A DNA stretch of 64,000 nt from Legionella fallonii LLAP-10 (GCF_000953135.1 NZ_LN614827.1:2385001-2449000), one strand, 5' to 3'. Shown: positions 18,374 to 28,590, counted from the stretch's first letter. Made by a program: numbers and translations. The notes: generated by a model from the sequence alone, not told the origin.

Positions 18374-20312
18374 AATCTAAAGCCAATTCTCTAATAAATT
18401 TTAATACTTTTTGTTCGTCGCGGGTTTTGGGTAATTGCGGCAAGCTGGCCATAATCGCTTTTCCATAGTCTCTACCAGTCAAACGAGGGTCCGCTATCAT
18501 CAAAACCCCTTTATCAGAAGCATCTCGAATTAACCGCCCGACTCCTTGCTTTAGAGCAATCACTGCATTAGGTAAAGACAATTCATCAAAGGCAGATACC
18601 CCTTTTTCCTTTAAATACGCCATTCGCCCACGAACCACGGGATCGACAGGGCTAGCAAAAGGTAACTTATCAATAATAACACAAGAAAGAGCCTCTCCTT
18701 TAACATCAACACCTTCCCAAAAAGTAGAGGTTCCTAATAATACAGCGTTTCCTAGCTGCCTAAATCGTGCTAAGAGTATAGGCTTTGCTTCTTCCCCTTG
18801 AATTAACAACGGATAGTTTAAAGTATTGCTCAGCATTTGAGCAACCTGTTTTAGAGCTTTATGACTAGTAAATAAGAAAAAGCAACGACCGCCAAAGGTC
18901 TCTATCACAGGGATGGCTTTTTCCAATAAGCATTCATAATAGCTGGAACTCTTAGGATCAGGCAGGCCACGCGGCAAATAAAGTAATGCTTGTTCTTGGA
19001 AATTAAATGGGCTAGGTAACAATAAAGTATTCACTTTCTCCAGCCCCAAAGGATTGCAGAAACAGTCAAAAGAGTCAGCCATGGTTAAGGTAGCCGAGGT
19101 AAAAACATAGGCGCAACTCTGCCGATTAAGCAGTCCCTTAAATAACTCAGCAACATCATAGGGGGTAGCATGAAATACTAAAGTATGTTTAAAACGCTCT
19201 AACCATAAAATGGTATCTTTACTAGGCTGACTAAAAGACAGCAAAGTTTTTTGCAACTCATCTAATCGCTCTTTACAACGCATAAGACCAGGAATTTCAG
19301 CAATGCCCTCATCGTCAAAACAGTGCAGTAACTCATCTTTCAAAGCCAGCCATTTATCCCAAACCGCCATAAACGTTTTATTACGTTTTATTTCATCCCA
19401 ACTGATGCGATCTTCTCGCGACGGCAAAGCATTTAAAAGTTCCCCCATCAATTGTTCAAATTGATGGTTTAATACTTTTAAAGGTTGATTGGCTAAATCT
19501 AATATGGGCCACTCTTCAAAAATGTCTTCCAATAAATCATGAAATTGGCGGGTACCAATTCGCTCACCATTAAAATTGGTAGCGATTTCGGCAAGCTGAT
19601 GTGCTTCGTCAAAGATAACCACATCAACTCCAGGCAATAGCTCTCCAAACCCCTCTTGTTTTAGGCGTGAGTCAGCAAAAAAAAGGTGGTGGTTTATCAC
19701 GACTACATCAGATTCCATCGCTCGCTTACGTGCTTTAATTAAAAAGCACTCCTCATGATTAGGACACTCCCCCCCCAAACAATTATCCGTCGTAGAAGTT
19801 ACATAATGCCAAACCTGCGAATCCTCGCTAATTTCAGGTAACTCCGAACGCTCTCCATTCTGCATTTGCGATAATTTATCCCGCACATGCAGTATTTCAT
19901 GAGCACACTGAGGTGTTTGAAAGGTCCCCTCTTCTGCGTATAAATTTACCCTATAGTGACAAATATAATTGGCGCGCCCTTTTAAATTTTGAATGCGTAC
20001 GGATAAACCCAAAGCTCTAACCAGAGCGGGTAAATCTTTTTGAAAAAGTTGATCTTGTAATGTTTTAGTTGCAGTAGAAATCAGCGTTTTTTTGCCGCTT
20101 AAAAGACAAGGAAGAAGATAGGCAAACGTTTTACCGGTGCCAGTACCTGCTTCAGCAACTAGAATAGTCTTATCAGTGATAGTCTGGGCGATGGCTACTG
20201 CTAAATCAGATTGAGGGGTTCGTGCTACAAATCCCGGTATGGCTGTAGAGAACCGTCCTTTTTCACTCAGAATTCGCCGACACGACTCGGCGAGCGATGT
20301 TATTTCGGCCAC
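18354..20312 (-). CDS. yoaA: DinG/XPD-family ATP-dependent DNA helicase (YoaA-like)
   Basis: 652 residues. Walker A in [19 protein letters not shown] box in [12 protein letters not shown], and the iron-sulfur cluster cysteines between them (RANYICHYR, then [13 protein letters not shown]). VINHHLFF and the C-terminal [14 protein letters not shown] and GVGRLIRD complete the XPD-type superfamily 2 motifs. It unwinds damaged or structured DNA 5'-3'. Its 5' end overlaps fdxA by 13 bases. An eight-C run near 19770 lies in the Cys-rich region. Length fits YoaA. Confidence 0.95.
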   Translation of the reverse strand: MAEITSLAESCRRILSEKGRFSTAIPGFVARTPQSDLAVAIAQTITDKTILVAEAGTGTGKTFAYLLPCLLSGKKTLISTATKTLQDQLFQKDLPALVRALGLSVRIQNLKGRANYICHYRVNLYAEEGTFQTPQCAHEILHVRDKLSQMQNGERSELPEISEDSQVWHYVTSTTDNCLGGECPNHEECFLIKARKRAMESDVVVINHHLFFADSRLKQEGFGELLPGVDVVIFDEAHQLAEIATNFNGERIGTRQFHDLLEDIFEEWPILDLANQPLKVLNHQFEQLMGELLNALPSREDRISWDEIKRNKTFMAVWDKWLALKDELLHCFDDEGIAEIPGLMRCKERLDELQKTLLSFSQPSKDTILWLERFKHTLVFHATPYDVAELFKGLLNRQSCAYVFTSATLTMADSFDCFCNPLGLEKVNTLLLPSPFNFQEQALLYLPRGLPDPKSSSYYECLLEKAIPVIETFGGRCFFLFTSHKALKQVAQMLSNTLNYPLLIQGEEAKPILLARFRQLGNAVLLGTSTFWEGVDVKGEALSCVIIDKLPFASPVDPVVRGRMAYLKEKGVSAFDELSLPNAVIALKQGVGRLIRDASDKGVLMIADPRLTGRDYGKAIMASLPQLPKTRDEQKVLKFIRELALDYETVSD

Positions 20313-20635
20313 TCTTTTTGTAAATGTTGCAATTTGTCTTTAACGTCTTCCCAGTCTTTGGCGTCAGCAGGAGCATCTTTTTTAGCCGTAATGTTGGGCC
20401 AAGTTTTAGCAAGCTCAGCATTAAGTGATTTAAACTGTTGCTGCTCTGCTGTCAAATCATCTTCGGAAACAATAGCATTAACAGGACATTCAGGCTCGCA
20501 AAGAGCACAGTCAATGCATTCATCAGGATGAATCACCAAAAAATTAGGTCCCTCATAAAAACAATCAACGGGACACACTTCGACACAATCGGTGTACTTA
20601 CACTTAATGCAACTTTCTGTAACTACAAAAGTCAT
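20300..20635 (-). CDS. fdxA: 7Fe-8S ferredoxin FdxA
   Basis: 111 residues starting [20 protein letters not shown] with C-x2-C-x4-C ... CP and a second cluster motif, [16 protein letters not shown]. This is the FdxA (ferredoxin II/Azotobacter FdI-like) pattern with one 3Fe-4S and one 4Fe-4S cluster and a conserved acidic C-terminal tail. It carries low-potential electrons. The gene is first in the group, and its end overlaps yoaA. Confidence 0.95.
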   Translation of the reverse strand: MTFVVTESCIKCKYTDCVEVCPVDCFYEGPNFLVIHPDECIDCALCEPECPVNAIVSEDDLTAEQQQFKSLNAELAKTWPNITAKKDAPADAKDWEDVKDKLQHLQKEWPK

Positions 20636-20955
20636 ACTAAACCTTTTAATTAACTAAAAAAATATAGGCTATTAAAGCATAAAATACCCTAATGAAGATA
20701 GTATTTAACATGAATTCAACATCAAAAATAATACACTTTTTGATGTCAAAATAGATTATTTATCCCTATTTACCACGCACACTAAAATCTAATCAATAGA
20801 CTCAGGAAAGATATTCAACCGCTTAGTAACAAATAATTTCTTGTTGACCATAAAATAGACTTGTCACGACTGGTTCAGTGTGCTATTTTTATGCAAGTTT
20901 TTTTATTTAAACAAATTACTTTATTTTTTTACACTTTATTGCCCTGGAGCAAACA
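20636..20955. other. Intergenic region between divergent genes
   Basis: 320 bases of AT-rich sequence between fdxA and the kinase-like gene; it must hold two divergent promoters. No RNA gene or repeat is recognised. Confidence 0.5.
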
Positions 20956-23499
20956 ATGGCACTAGCATTACCCCAAATCATCGCATTCAGCAGCAAAAAT
21001 AGAAAACTTATTGGATTAGTAAATCAATTCAATAAATTACCTGAAGATGATCACATCAAACGTCTTTTTCATTTACAAAAAATAAATTATGTCTTAAACA
21101 CCATGCCTCAGAATATTGAGCTATATGATTGGATCAATAACCCTGGTGAGAAGGGTTGGTTTAGACATTTAGAAATGTATGGAATCAATCCTCACGCTTC
21201 TTTTTTTATGAAGGGATTACAATTTGCTCAAGCTGTATGTGCAAAAATTGAACCAGTAGAAATGGTGCGGCTAGATTCTAAATTTAAAGAGAAATTAGAT
21301 GTAGATAATAATAAAGGTTATGAATACCCTCTCATGCAAGAGCGTGACCAGTTATTAAAAAATGAACAAAATGAGCAGTGGGAAGAGCTTTATATTGCTA
21401 ACTGCTACCAGCTGGCCACCTATAGTGCTCGTGATCAAAGAATTCAAACCAGAATAAAACTTCATTCTGAAATAGTTGAAATGGCTAAGAAAAAAATTCA
21501 CGAAGTCCAAGGAAAAGATACTTCGGCCCATACTGGTCCTACGCCTTCCTATCATACTAAAGTGTTAGGGGCGCATACCAATAATAATGCCAATTTTGAA
21601 TTCAAGATGGGTGGATGGAAAGATCTTTTTGTTTTTAGAGTAGAAGATAGGGCTGAATTAGGGTTAGAACAAGACTTGCATTCTTTTGAAGTATCAAAAT
21701 ATTTCATAGAGGATTTCGCCGTATTCGTGATGCCATTTAAAACTCAAGAAAGTCCTATTGAACTCAAGCCAGTGGTGTTAAGTCAATTTGCTAACCAAGG
21801 CAGCTTAGCTGATCTGGCTAGTGCCTTACATAAACAAAAAGAAAGTATGTCGAACATAGGTCCAATAACAGCGGACTATTTTACGTTGCTTAGTCATTTT
21901 TGTCTCAAATTGATCGAAACAAAAACCTACCATCCTGATATCAAATTAACTAATTTTTTAGCCCATAATAACCTTATCCGTGTCAGCGATAGAAAAACCT
22001 TTGTGCGCGAAGAAGAGCCTTTAGTCAATACACTACGAGTTTCTCCTGAATATGCGCCCGATGAAATAATAAACTGTCTAAACGAAGATTGGACAGGCTA
22101 CAACGCGACTCAAGGTCGTACTAAGGTTAATATGCCCGCCGTAATGGCCTACCAACTTGGTATGGCCTTAAAGGAGTTTTTAATTTTAACTCAATTAGGA
22201 GAGCATCCTGACGACTTTAGAAAACCAGAGCGCACAGCAATCTCCTATTTTACTTCAGCTACAAAAGAAACAAGGGAGACAAGAACGATAATGAATTTGT
22301 CATTACTTGTTCAAGAACTGACTCGCTCTGAACCAGAAAAAAGGTTATCGATTAGACAATTCCATGAGTTGCTTCATTTCCGTATGCAACCTAGTGAGAG
22401 CTTCTATCAAAAACTAGAGGAACTGTTGCCTTCAAAAAATATAGGAATTCAAGAAGACGTAGATGCCATAAACAACTTATTAAATGGTGATCTGGCTGAC
22501 ACAGAACTATTGACCCAAGCGAACCAGTTGTTTATCAAATTATTTACTCGTGACTCTATAGATCATCGCTTGACACGACTTGCTGAAAAGTTGGCGATAA
22601 AATGCTACAGAGGGTGTGCTGAATCGTTCTTTACAAAATCGATTGAAGCAGAACTGTTAAATAGGGATTGGCAAGAGGCTCCTTGGTATAGAAAATTCTT
22701 CCATATATTCTCTTTTGGTTTCTTCAGAGTTGAGAAAGTTACTCGTATTGAAGACATTAAAGACAGCATGGGAATAAATTTAGAAGGTGAAGAATTTCAA
22801 ACCTATTTCTCACATCTGATGTTTCTTCCCCCATCTGAGCTAGAGAGCTTAGGTAGGTTAGAATCCATATACTTTAAAGATCTTATCAATGATAATCTGG
22901 ATAAAATTGTGGTAAAAAATCCTGATTTACAAGATGTTGTCGTTTCTGATGACGAAGAGTGCGCGGAACAAAGAACATCCACTACTTCTCTTCCGAGAAC
23001 AACTCTTACCTTGTCATTATCTTCTGACTCAGAAGAGGAAGAGGACGACGACGAAATATCAGCTACTATAAAGATCAATTATAATGCCACTGATAAACAA
23101 GAATTATCAGAAAACGAAAAAGAAAAAATAGAGGGGCCTTTGCCTTCTGGTACTACTGTAATTCACCACAAAGAAGCGGATAAGGAAGACGGCCCCTTAC
23201 CGACAAGTACTACAGTAATTCACCACAATGCAGAAAATAAAAAAGAGAATCCCAAAAAGAGAGAAGGACTTGCAAGTCGTTTTAGTAAGCTTAACTTCTT
23301 TGGAGATACTCCTAGCTCAACGACACATGAACGAGTGCAAAGCTTTAAATCTACTCTTGAAAGAGGTGATGGCAGTGGAAAAGGGAAATCACCAAACAAG
23401 CTTGACCACAGAGTTCGTATTAAGGATATTAATTTTGAACCACCAATGCCAGATGAATTGGAAGAGGAATTAACATCAACACCTATGCTACAAGCATAA
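20956..23499 (+). CDS. Eukaryotic-like protein kinase (LegK-type putative effector)
   Basis: An 847-residue protein. The catalytic-loop motif is YHPDIKLTNFL: His326-x-Asp328-x-Lys330-x2-Asn333, followed by VSDRKTF where D345 stands in the DFG position (Asp-Arg-Lys). The N lobe probably lies at about 195-265 (FEFKMGGWKDLFVFRV, then FAVFVMPFKTQ). A helical N-terminal part precedes it. After about 480 there is a further helical region, an acidic stretch with poly-Ser/Glu (SDSEEEEDDDE) and a near-repeat (GPLPSGTTVIHHK, GPLPTSTTVIHHN). It recalls LegK7, but that is unconfirmed. CTGGAGCAAACA precedes the ATG. Confidence 0.72.
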   Translation: MALALPQIIAFSSKNRKLIGLVNQFNKLPEDDHIKRLFHLQKINYVLNTMPQNIELYDWINNPGEKGWFRHLEMYGINPHASFFMKGLQFAQAVCAKIEPVEMVRLDSKFKEKLDVDNNKGYEYPLMQERDQLLKNEQNEQWEELYIANCYQLATYSARDQRIQTRIKLHSEIVEMAKKKIHEVQGKDTSAHTGPTPSYHTKVLGAHTNNNANFEFKMGGWKDLFVFRVEDRAELGLEQDLHSFEVSKYFIEDFAVFVMPFKTQESPIELKPVVLSQFANQGSLADLASALHKQKESMSNIGPITADYFTLLSHFCLKLIETKTYHPDIKLTNFLAHNNLIRVSDRKTFVREEEPLVNTLRVSPEYAPDEIINCLNEDWTGYNATQGRTKVNMPAVMAYQLGMALKEFLILTQLGEHPDDFRKPERTAISYFTSATKETRETRTIMNLSLLVQELTRSEPEKRLSIRQFHELLHFRMQPSESFYQKLEELLPSKNIGIQEDVDAINNLLNGDLADTELLTQANQLFIKLFTRDSIDHRLTRLAEKLAIKCYRGCAESFFTKSIEAELLNRDWQEAPWYRKFFHIFSFGFFRVEKVTRIEDIKDSMGINLEGEEFQTYFSHLMFLPPSELESLGRLESIYFKDLINDNLDKIVVKNPDLQDVVVSDDEECAEQRTSTTSLPRTTLTLSLSSDSEEEEDDDEISATIKINYNATDKQELSENEKEKIEGPLPSGTTVIHHKEADKEDGPLPTSTTVIHHNAENKKENPKKREGLASRFSKLNFFGDTPSSTTHERVQSFKSTLERGDGSGKGKSPNKLDHRVRIKDINFEPPMPDELEEELTSTPMLQA
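23160..23230 (+). repeat. Short in-frame duplication in the kinase tail
   Basis: Two copies of a 12-14 residue module (GPLPSGTTVIHHKEADKE and GPLPTSTTVIHHNAENKK) lie near residues 722-757. They are encoded by about 60 bases each with many synonymous changes, so the duplication is old. Confidence 0.6.
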
Positions 23500-23509
23500 T
23501 TATCCACCC

Positions 23510-23556
23510 AAGCCATTCACTTTTTTCTGTTAAAGAAAAAGTGAATGGCTTTTTTC
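23510..23556 (+). terminator. Rho-independent terminator
   Basis: AAGCCATTCACTTTTT and AAAAAGTGAATGGCTT form a 16-bp stem with a T run directly after, just past the kinase-like gene stop. Confidence 0.9.
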
Positions 23557-23911
23557 TTGACCTACAACGCCATAACATCAATTGAATTACTCTTAATGAC
23601 AAAAAATGTATTATTTTTTCACCAAGAGAGCAAACTCTGTCTATAGTTATAGATAAGTCTAATTAAATCATAGAGAATGACCAGTGGACGGTAGAATAAA
23701 AAAACTCACTTTTACTGAGCCTAGCCATAGAGTAACTCAAATTAATCTTTTGTTTATCCCTATGAATTTAAATCAAAAGTTGACTAGAATACCAATGTCT
23801 GAATCCAATAATTCCCAAAAAATTCAATTAGACGAGGCTATTACCTTAGGTAATAGATGTATGGGACTATGAAAAATTACTTTTTCATCAAACGGACTTA
23901 ATGGAGCGATT

Positions 23912-24469
23912 ATGCCAGTACATGAAAGACGTCAACATTTTCGGATTGATGATCATTTATACTTCGATTATCGAATTGTAAACCCAGGAGAGTTCTGTTC
24001 CGACATCGCACTAACTAATCAGTTGTTAGGCGAAAGTGGGCAACGATATATGGAAGCAGCGCAATACTTCCAAAACATAGATTACGAACTGGCGGAATTA
24101 ACACAAGCATTAGGACTCAAAGAGCCTGCATTAGCTCATTATCTTAATCTGTTAAATGCCAAGATTGATTATTTATGTCGTCAAATGCTGATGACACGTA
24201 AAGTACAGCTGCGTAAAGTCAATATCAGCTTAGGTGGTATGGCCTTTAGAACAAGTGAACTTATAAAAGAAAAAACCACCTTAAAAATTGTTATTTATAC
24301 TAAACCCAAGATGATCCCTATCATCGTCGATGCGACAGTAGTCTATAGCCAATATCAAGCAGAAACCCATTATCGCACTTCCGTTGCATTTGGTGGATTG
24401 ACGAGTGAACAAGAGCAATTACTTTCTCAACATATTTTACAGGCGCAAGTAAAGAGTCGTGCAGATTAA
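23912..24469 (+). CDS. PilZ-domain protein
   Basis: 185 residues. Near the N terminus is ERRQHFRIDD, the basic RxxxR of PilZ. Near residue 107 is NISLGGMAFRT, the (D/N)xSxxG motif. Together these bind cyclic di-GMP. Between them is a longer helical part (residues about 35-95) than in minimal PilZ proteins. The distance from the first to the second motif is therefore large, which is common in Legionella PilZ proteins. GGAG sits before the ATG. Target unknown. Confidence 0.85.
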   Translation: MPVHERRQHFRIDDHLYFDYRIVNPGEFCSDIALTNQLLGESGQRYMEAAQYFQNIDYELAELTQALGLKEPALAHYLNLLNAKIDYLCRQMLMTRKVQLRKVNISLGGMAFRTSELIKEKTTLKIVIYTKPKMIPIIVDATVVYSQYQAETHYRTSVAFGGLTSEQEQLLSQHILQAQVKSRAD

Positions 24470-24680
24470 CGGGTACAGTAGCTTTGAATCTCTTTTTTCA
24501 GGATAATGTATTTCCCTGATAAAAAACTCTTTAGAAGCTCGCTGTGGAGAGCCGGTGTTAAGAGGAGTGGAAGAATAACCCCAAGGTGCACACAAGTGCA
24601 TAAAAATTCGATCGCGGTGCTAAAAACGCAATTGCTCTCTGCAAGAAAGTGATGAAAGAGGCCTAAAATATGGATAAAAC

Positions 24681-24950
24681 ATGAGCAGAATTATATTTTG
24701 TTGTAAATTAAAAGAAGAAGCAGAAGGCATGAAAAAACCTCCTTTTCCGGGATCTCTAGGTGATAAAATATTTAATGAAGTTTCTCAAAAAGCCTGGAAT
24801 ATGTGGTTAACTCATCAAACCATGCTCATTAATGAATACAGGCTTAATCTACTGGAAGCCAACTCGCGCGAATTTTTAAAAGAGGAAATGCAGAAATACT
24901 TTTTTGGCGAAGGTTCTGAGAAACCATCTGGCTATAGGACGCAAGAATAA
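24681..24950 (+). CDS. yggX: YggX-family Fe(II)-trafficking/oxidative damage protection protein
   Basis: 89 residues: [40 protein letters not shown] and [16 protein letters not shown] are diagnostic of YggX. It protects iron-sulfur proteins against superoxide. psuG follows 11 bases later, so the two form an operon. The Cys at position 7 is the residue implicated in function. Confidence 0.95.
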   Translation: MSRIIFCCKLKEEAEGMKKPPFPGSLGDKIFNEVSQKAWNMWLTHQTMLINEYRLNLLEANSREFLKEEMQKYFFGEGSEKPSGYRTQE

Positions 24951-24961
24951 AGGAAGAATAT

Positions 24962-25888
24962 ATGTTTCACGAACTACTGCTCATTAATCCTGAAGTAGAA
25001 GAAGCAATCCATAACCGAAAACCTGTAGTTGTACTAGAATCTACAATTATTTCACATGGAATGCCTTACCCTGATAATTTATCTACAGCTATTCAGGTAG
25101 AAGCTATTGTTCGTGAACAAGGAGCCGTACCCGCTACTATTGCTCTTTACCAAGGCCAAATTCATATTGGCCTTAGTCAAAAAACTATGGAGCATCTTGC
25201 TGAAGACAAAGAAATAATGAAAGCATCGCGCCGCGATATTGCCTATGTTTTAAGTCGTCGAATGACTGCAAGCACTACTGTCGCCGCAACCATGTTCTGC
25301 GCACATCTGGCTAATTTACCCTTATTTGTAACTGGCGGCATCGGTGGAGTTCATCCCGAGGTGGGATCAAGCTTTGATATTTCTGCGGATCTTATGGAAC
25401 TTGCCAATACACCAGTGACCGTAATTTGCTCTGGAGCTAAATCCATCTTGGATTTACCCAAAACATTGGAGGTTCTAGAAACACAAGGAGTACCTGTTAT
25501 AGGCTATGCTACCAATGAATTTCCTGCATTCTATAGCCGTTCTAGCGGTATTCCTGTAATTCATCGCTTAGATAGTGTCAAAGAGGTAGCAAAGTTGATG
25601 ACATACCAACGTATGTTACAAATGAATAATGGAATAGTCATAGCAAACCCGATTCCCGTGGAAGCAGAAATTTCAGACGATGAAATCATGCCCTTTATTC
25701 AGCAAGCCCATAAAGAAGCAAAAAATATTAATGGTCAAGCACTCACTCCATTTTTATTAAGAAGAATAGCGGAGTTAACTGCCGGAAGAAGCCTAGAAGC
25801 TAATATCGAATTGATTAAAAATAATGCTTTATTGGGCGCACAAATCGCAATTGCCTACCAAAAACAGCTATTTTCAAAAAAAATATAA
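24962..25888 (+). CDS. psuG: Pseudouridine-5'-phosphate glycosidase
   Basis: 308 residues. VVVLESTIISHGMPYP, RRMTASTTVAATMFCAH, VTGGIGGVHPEV and VICSGAKSILDLPKTLE are the family's conserved blocks, including the catalytic Lys/Asp environment. It splits pseudouridine 5'-phosphate into uracil and ribose 5-phosphate. The kinase PsuK that usually goes with it is not in the window. Co-transcribed with yggX. Confidence 0.95.
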   Translation: MFHELLLINPEVEEAIHNRKPVVVLESTIISHGMPYPDNLSTAIQVEAIVREQGAVPATIALYQGQIHIGLSQKTMEHLAEDKEIMKASRRDIAYVLSRRMTASTTVAATMFCAHLANLPLFVTGGIGGVHPEVGSSFDISADLMELANTPVTVICSGAKSILDLPKTLEVLETQGVPVIGYATNEFPAFYSRSSGIPVIHRLDSVKEVAKLMTYQRMLQMNNGIVIANPIPVEAEISDDEIMPFIQQAHKEAKNINGQALTPFLLRRIAELTAGRSLEANIELIKNNALLGAQIAIAYQKQLFSKKI

Positions 25889-25937
25889 ACAAACACTTGA
25901 CTCAAAGCTCATCTCGGAGTCTAATAGCAACCCTCGG

Positions 25938-26013
25938 GGCCAGATAGCTCAGTCGGTAGAGCAGAGGATTGAAAATCCTCGTGTCGGTGGTTCGATTCCG
26001 CCTCTGGCCACCA
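25938..26013 (+). tRNA. tRNA-Phe (GAA)
   Basis: A 76-base cloverleaf. Acceptor arms GGCCAGA and TCTGGCC pair, the D arm is GCTC AGTCGGTA GAGC, the anticodon stem GAGGA/TCCTC carries loop TTGAAAA with anticodon GAA at 25971-25973, the T arm is CGGTGGTTCGATTCCG, and CCA is encoded at 26011-26013. The 3' end is a classical integration target and is followed by an accessory region with integrase remnants. Confidence 0.97.
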
Positions 26014-26580
26014 TGTAAATCAATAGGTTACGTGGTGGTTCCCGAATTCACTAAAATTTCATGTAGACACAATGTAGGGCTATTTCTCATTTAATGGGGA
26101 AGCTTTAATCAACCGCAGAGCACCTTAACACACACTCTATAATTTTCAAAATTCCTAAATCCATAGTTTATTCATAGACATAAGAAACCCCGTCAATTGA
26201 TTACTCAATTCGGCATACTGCAGTCCGGTTGAATCCATGCACCTTGAACATCAATTGACTTTCTATAGGTCTCTTTGAGGGATTAGAAAATCGAAGATAC
26301 TTCAACTCCTAAACGTTGATAGTTCTTTATGAACCAGGAAAGCTTTTTAAAACTAACGAGTGAGTATTGATCCAGATTAAAAATAATGTCAAGAGTTACA
26401 AATTAAATAGTAATAAACGCTGTAAATAGGTCCATTGAGAAGAAAAAAAAGCTCTGTATACAACCGGTTGTCCCACCTGTCCCACCAATATAATTAGACC
26501 GTGGGACAAGTTTTACTCAGTATTTATGGGCATGTTCCACTTATCCCACCTTGTTTTGCCTTGCCAAATGAATACTATTG
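26014..26580. other. Non-coding start of accessory region downstream of tRNA-Phe
   Basis: About 570 bases with no supported gene. It contains the GTCCCAC repeats listed next. No repeat of the tRNA 3' end (att copy) was seen elsewhere in the window by eye. Confidence 0.5.
26467..26550. repeat. GTCCCAC iteron-like repeats
   Basis: TTGTCCCACCTGTCCCACC is followed by its inverse GTGGGACAAG and by CTTATCCCACC within 84 bases. A related pair (AATGTCCCACTTGTCCCA) stands at 35870-35888, again beside element remnants. They may be binding sites of a mobile-element replication or regulatory protein; this is inference. Confidence 0.45.
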
Positions 26581-26581
26581 C

Positions 26582-26623
26582 TTGGATAACTGTTGATACA
26601 TGGTGTATACTTTTAATATATAC
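26582..26623 (+). promoter_or_regulatory. Promoter and operator-like palindrome of the toxin-antitoxin operon
   Basis: TTGGAT at 26582-26587 and TATACT at 26606-26611 are 18 bases apart, a plausible sigma-70 pair. GTATA (26605-26609) and TATAC (26619-26623) are inverted and overlap the -10, as expected of an autorepressed MazE operator. Confidence 0.5.
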
Positions 26624-26647
26624 AATGTAGATACGTTAGGTGCACAC

Positions 26648-26905
26648 ATGACATTACATGCAAAAATTCAAAAATGGGGTAACGGCTTGGCCTTGCGCAT
26701 AAGCGGTGCTATGCGTGAAATACCACATCTTAAAGAAGGAACTGAAGTGGATATTGAAGTCACTGAAGCAGGTTTTACTGTTACTAAATCCAAAAAGAGG
26801 AACCATTTTCCATTCAAAGAATCAGATCTTCTAAAAGGTTTATCAGCTCAGACTGCCCATGCAGATTTACTTGCCACGCTTGCGCCAAATGAGATTGAGC
26901 AATAA
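26648..26905 (+). CDS. MazE/AbrB-type antitoxin
   Basis: 85 residues from ATG 26648, which follows AGGTG; an upstream in-frame ATG at 26600 falls within the promoter and is unlikely. KIQKWGNGLALRI is the classic opening of the SpoVT/AbrB-fold DNA-binding domain, then GTEVDIEVTEAGFTVTK. The C-terminal part (about 55-85) is the toxin-binding tail. It neutralises the downstream toxin and represses its own promoter. The stop overlaps the toxin start by one base (TAATG). Confidence 0.92.
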   Translation: MTLHAKIQKWGNGLALRISGAMREIPHLKEGTEVDIEVTEAGFTVTKSKKRNHFPFKESDLLKGLSAQTAHADLLATLAPNEIEQ

Positions 26906-27267
26906 TGGCTAAATCATACATACCTGAAAGAAATGATATTATTTGGCTAGACTTTGAACCAACAAAGGGGAAAGAAATTGGTAAATATCGCCCTGCTTTG
27001 GTCTTGTCTTCTAAAGAATACAATCGTGCAACTGGATTGATTATTTGCTGCCCTATAAGCACTAGTATTCGCGGAGGTACTACCGAAGTTCCAATCGATA
27101 ATCTTGACGAACCTTCTGTTGTTGCTGCCAGTTTGATTCAAACGCTATCCTGGAACGATCGCAAAGCAAAATTTATTGTTGAAGCCGAACCTTTAGTAAT
27201 GGAAGAGGTGTTATATAGAATTATTCCCTTGATCGGTGCTGATAGGCTTTTTCAAGAACCTGAGTAA
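26905..27267 (+). CDS. MazF/ChpB-type mRNA interferase toxin
   Basis: 120 residues. YIPERNDIIWLDFEPTKGKE, IGKYRPALVLSS and VAASLIQTLSWNDRKAKFI are the conserved blocks of the MazF/PemK family. MazF cuts mRNA at short sequences. It is coupled to the antitoxin gene by TAATG. The protein looks full-length and intact, so the pair is probably functional. Such pairs are common stabilisers of islands. Confidence 0.93.
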   Translation: MAKSYIPERNDIIWLDFEPTKGKEIGKYRPALVLSSKEYNRATGLIICCPISTSIRGGTTEVPIDNLDEPSVVAASLIQTLSWNDRKAKFIVEAEPLVMEEVLYRIIPLIGADRLFQEPE

Positions 27268-27332
27268 GCACCGTTTTTAGGTGTTCATTGTTTGCGAATA
27301 ACGAACACCCATTAAATCCCATATTCCTTTAA

Positions 27333-27575
27333 ACTACTTCATCTACGGTTTCTAAATTTCCTGCCATCTGTCGAATCAAATAATCATCTGTTTTCGTAAT
27401 CGCTCAACATCCCGCATAATATAACATCATGAGTCATTTTATGATTGAGTAATCGCTTTACAAATCAAGGCTCTCTGCTGTAGTAGCAAAGGTTCTTCTT
27501 AAGTCATGAACAGTAAAGGTCACTCCTGATAATTCAGCTACTTTTAACATGGCTTTTCTGAGTAAAAGTAATAAA
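27333..27575 (-). pseudogene. P4-type tyrosine integrase, decayed C-terminal remnant
   Basis: On the minus strand LKVAELSGVTFTVHDLRRTF continues as ATTAESLDL and then stops. It resumes in another frame as RLLNHKMTHDV, and again in another as YIMRDVERLRKQM. These are, in order, the box II HxLRRTFATxAE, the LLNHK and the DVERLR end of P4-family integrases. The active-site Arg and His are visible but the gene is broken. It lies about 1.3 kb from tRNA-Phe, where such integrases normally sit. Confidence 0.85.
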
Positions 27576-27649
27576 CTTTAAGCAAAGCATCACGTTTCAC
27601 GGTCATCTAATAAAATATTCTAATCACTCTTTTGTGTGGGTATAGGCGC

Positions 27650-27872
27650 TAAAAAAAGAGTTTAGCCACCTTACTCCACAAAGAGCTAAAACCGTTTTTC
27701 TCACTGAGCCATCCTCAAGATTAACAGAATATCTTCTCATTGATGAGAGAGGTAGGAAGCACTTGGAGCTTAATCTACTTTCCACTGAGGGATACTCTGA
27801 CAAAAAAGCGGCCATAAGGTATTTGTTACAAATGCAAAAAATAAGGACAGATATGCATCAAAATATACGTTA
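27650..27872 (+). pseudogene. Unidentified C-terminal gene fragment
   Basis: Without a start codon, the plus strand reads about 75 residues ending at a TAA near 27872 (KTVFLTEPSSRLTEYLLIDE ... LELNLLSTEGYSDKKAAIRY). Composition is protein-like and better than the antisense frame. I do not recognise it. It is likely the tail of a truncated gene of the island. Confidence 0.3.
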
Positions 27873-28109
27873 ACAGCCAAATTGGCTAAGGTTGAGAAAA
27901 TCTTCTCGTCTAATAATGTCGCAAGTATCTTCTTTGGAGAAGTATACTATGACCGCATCTCCACACCGTAAGTTACGCAACAGCTGCTTTTTCTTCATCT
28001 GAATATCGATTTCATACTCCCCATAATCGGTACCTTGGCGGGTAATGATATCAATAATTAAATTTTCTAAGGCTTCTTCGCTTAGTAACGTGTGATCAAT
28101 TTTAATCAT
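27870..28109 (-). CDS. yheU: YheU/UPF0270-family protein
   Basis: 79 residues from MIKIDHTLLSEEALENLI, then RQGTDYGEYEIDIQMKK and CGDAVIVYFSKEDTCDII. These match the YheU/UPF0270 pattern (TREGTDYG). A further in-frame ATG at 28130 exists; AAGG before 28109 and the family length favour the shorter form. The function of the family is unknown. It is a core-type gene inside otherwise accessory sequence. Confidence 0.85.
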   Translation of the reverse strand: MIKIDHTLLSEEALENLIIDIITRQGTDYGEYEIDIQMKKKQLLRNLRCGDAVIVYFSKEDTCDIIRREDFLNLSQFGC

Positions 28110-28130
28110 GTTGTGCCTTAGGGATGTCAT

Positions 28131-28590
28131 TATTCATAGTTTGTAGACTATGCAGTTTTTTTATCTCAAGCATCATCCTTTGCATTCAGTTTTTAATTCA
28201 GGCATTTCTATTTCAATTATGAGTTTATATAGAAGGATTTATTTATTCAATATAATGATCATTAGGGATTGCTCCCCTACCCTAATAAATCAACAGAAAC
28301 ACCTTATGTAAACTGTATGGGGCTCTTTATATTAAGGTAGGAAATTTACCGGCTGCAGCCTACACTACTAAAAAGTTATAGGCATGCCGCGGGCAATTTC
28401 GTACCTTCCAACAACAAACCGCTAACAAATATCCATCTAATCTTCCAATAATTTTTGTCTTGTGTTGAAAAAACAACAAAATCCGCTTGTTAATGGTTCC
28501 TTAAGGTTACTTTTTTATAATGAAGCTCGCAAATTACACATATTATTTTTAGGTTGTACAGAATAATTTAATTATAAGGATTATTAATCC
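28131..28590. other. Intergenic region upstream of the 920-residue protein
   Basis: 460 bases, AT-rich. No gene, RNA or clear repeat. The last 60 bases (ATTTAATTATAAGGATTATT) carry the ribosome site and probably the promoter of the following effector-like gene. Confidence 0.4.

Noticed and set aside
23684..23872. Short plus-strand frame before the PilZ gene
   Set aside because: GTG start without a clear ribosome site and no recognised family; a shorter ATG at 23796 also lacks support. Left out as unproven.
27624..27815. Minus-strand 63-codon frame
   Set aside because: The plus strand here reads a more protein-like fragment; no start signal on the minus strand.
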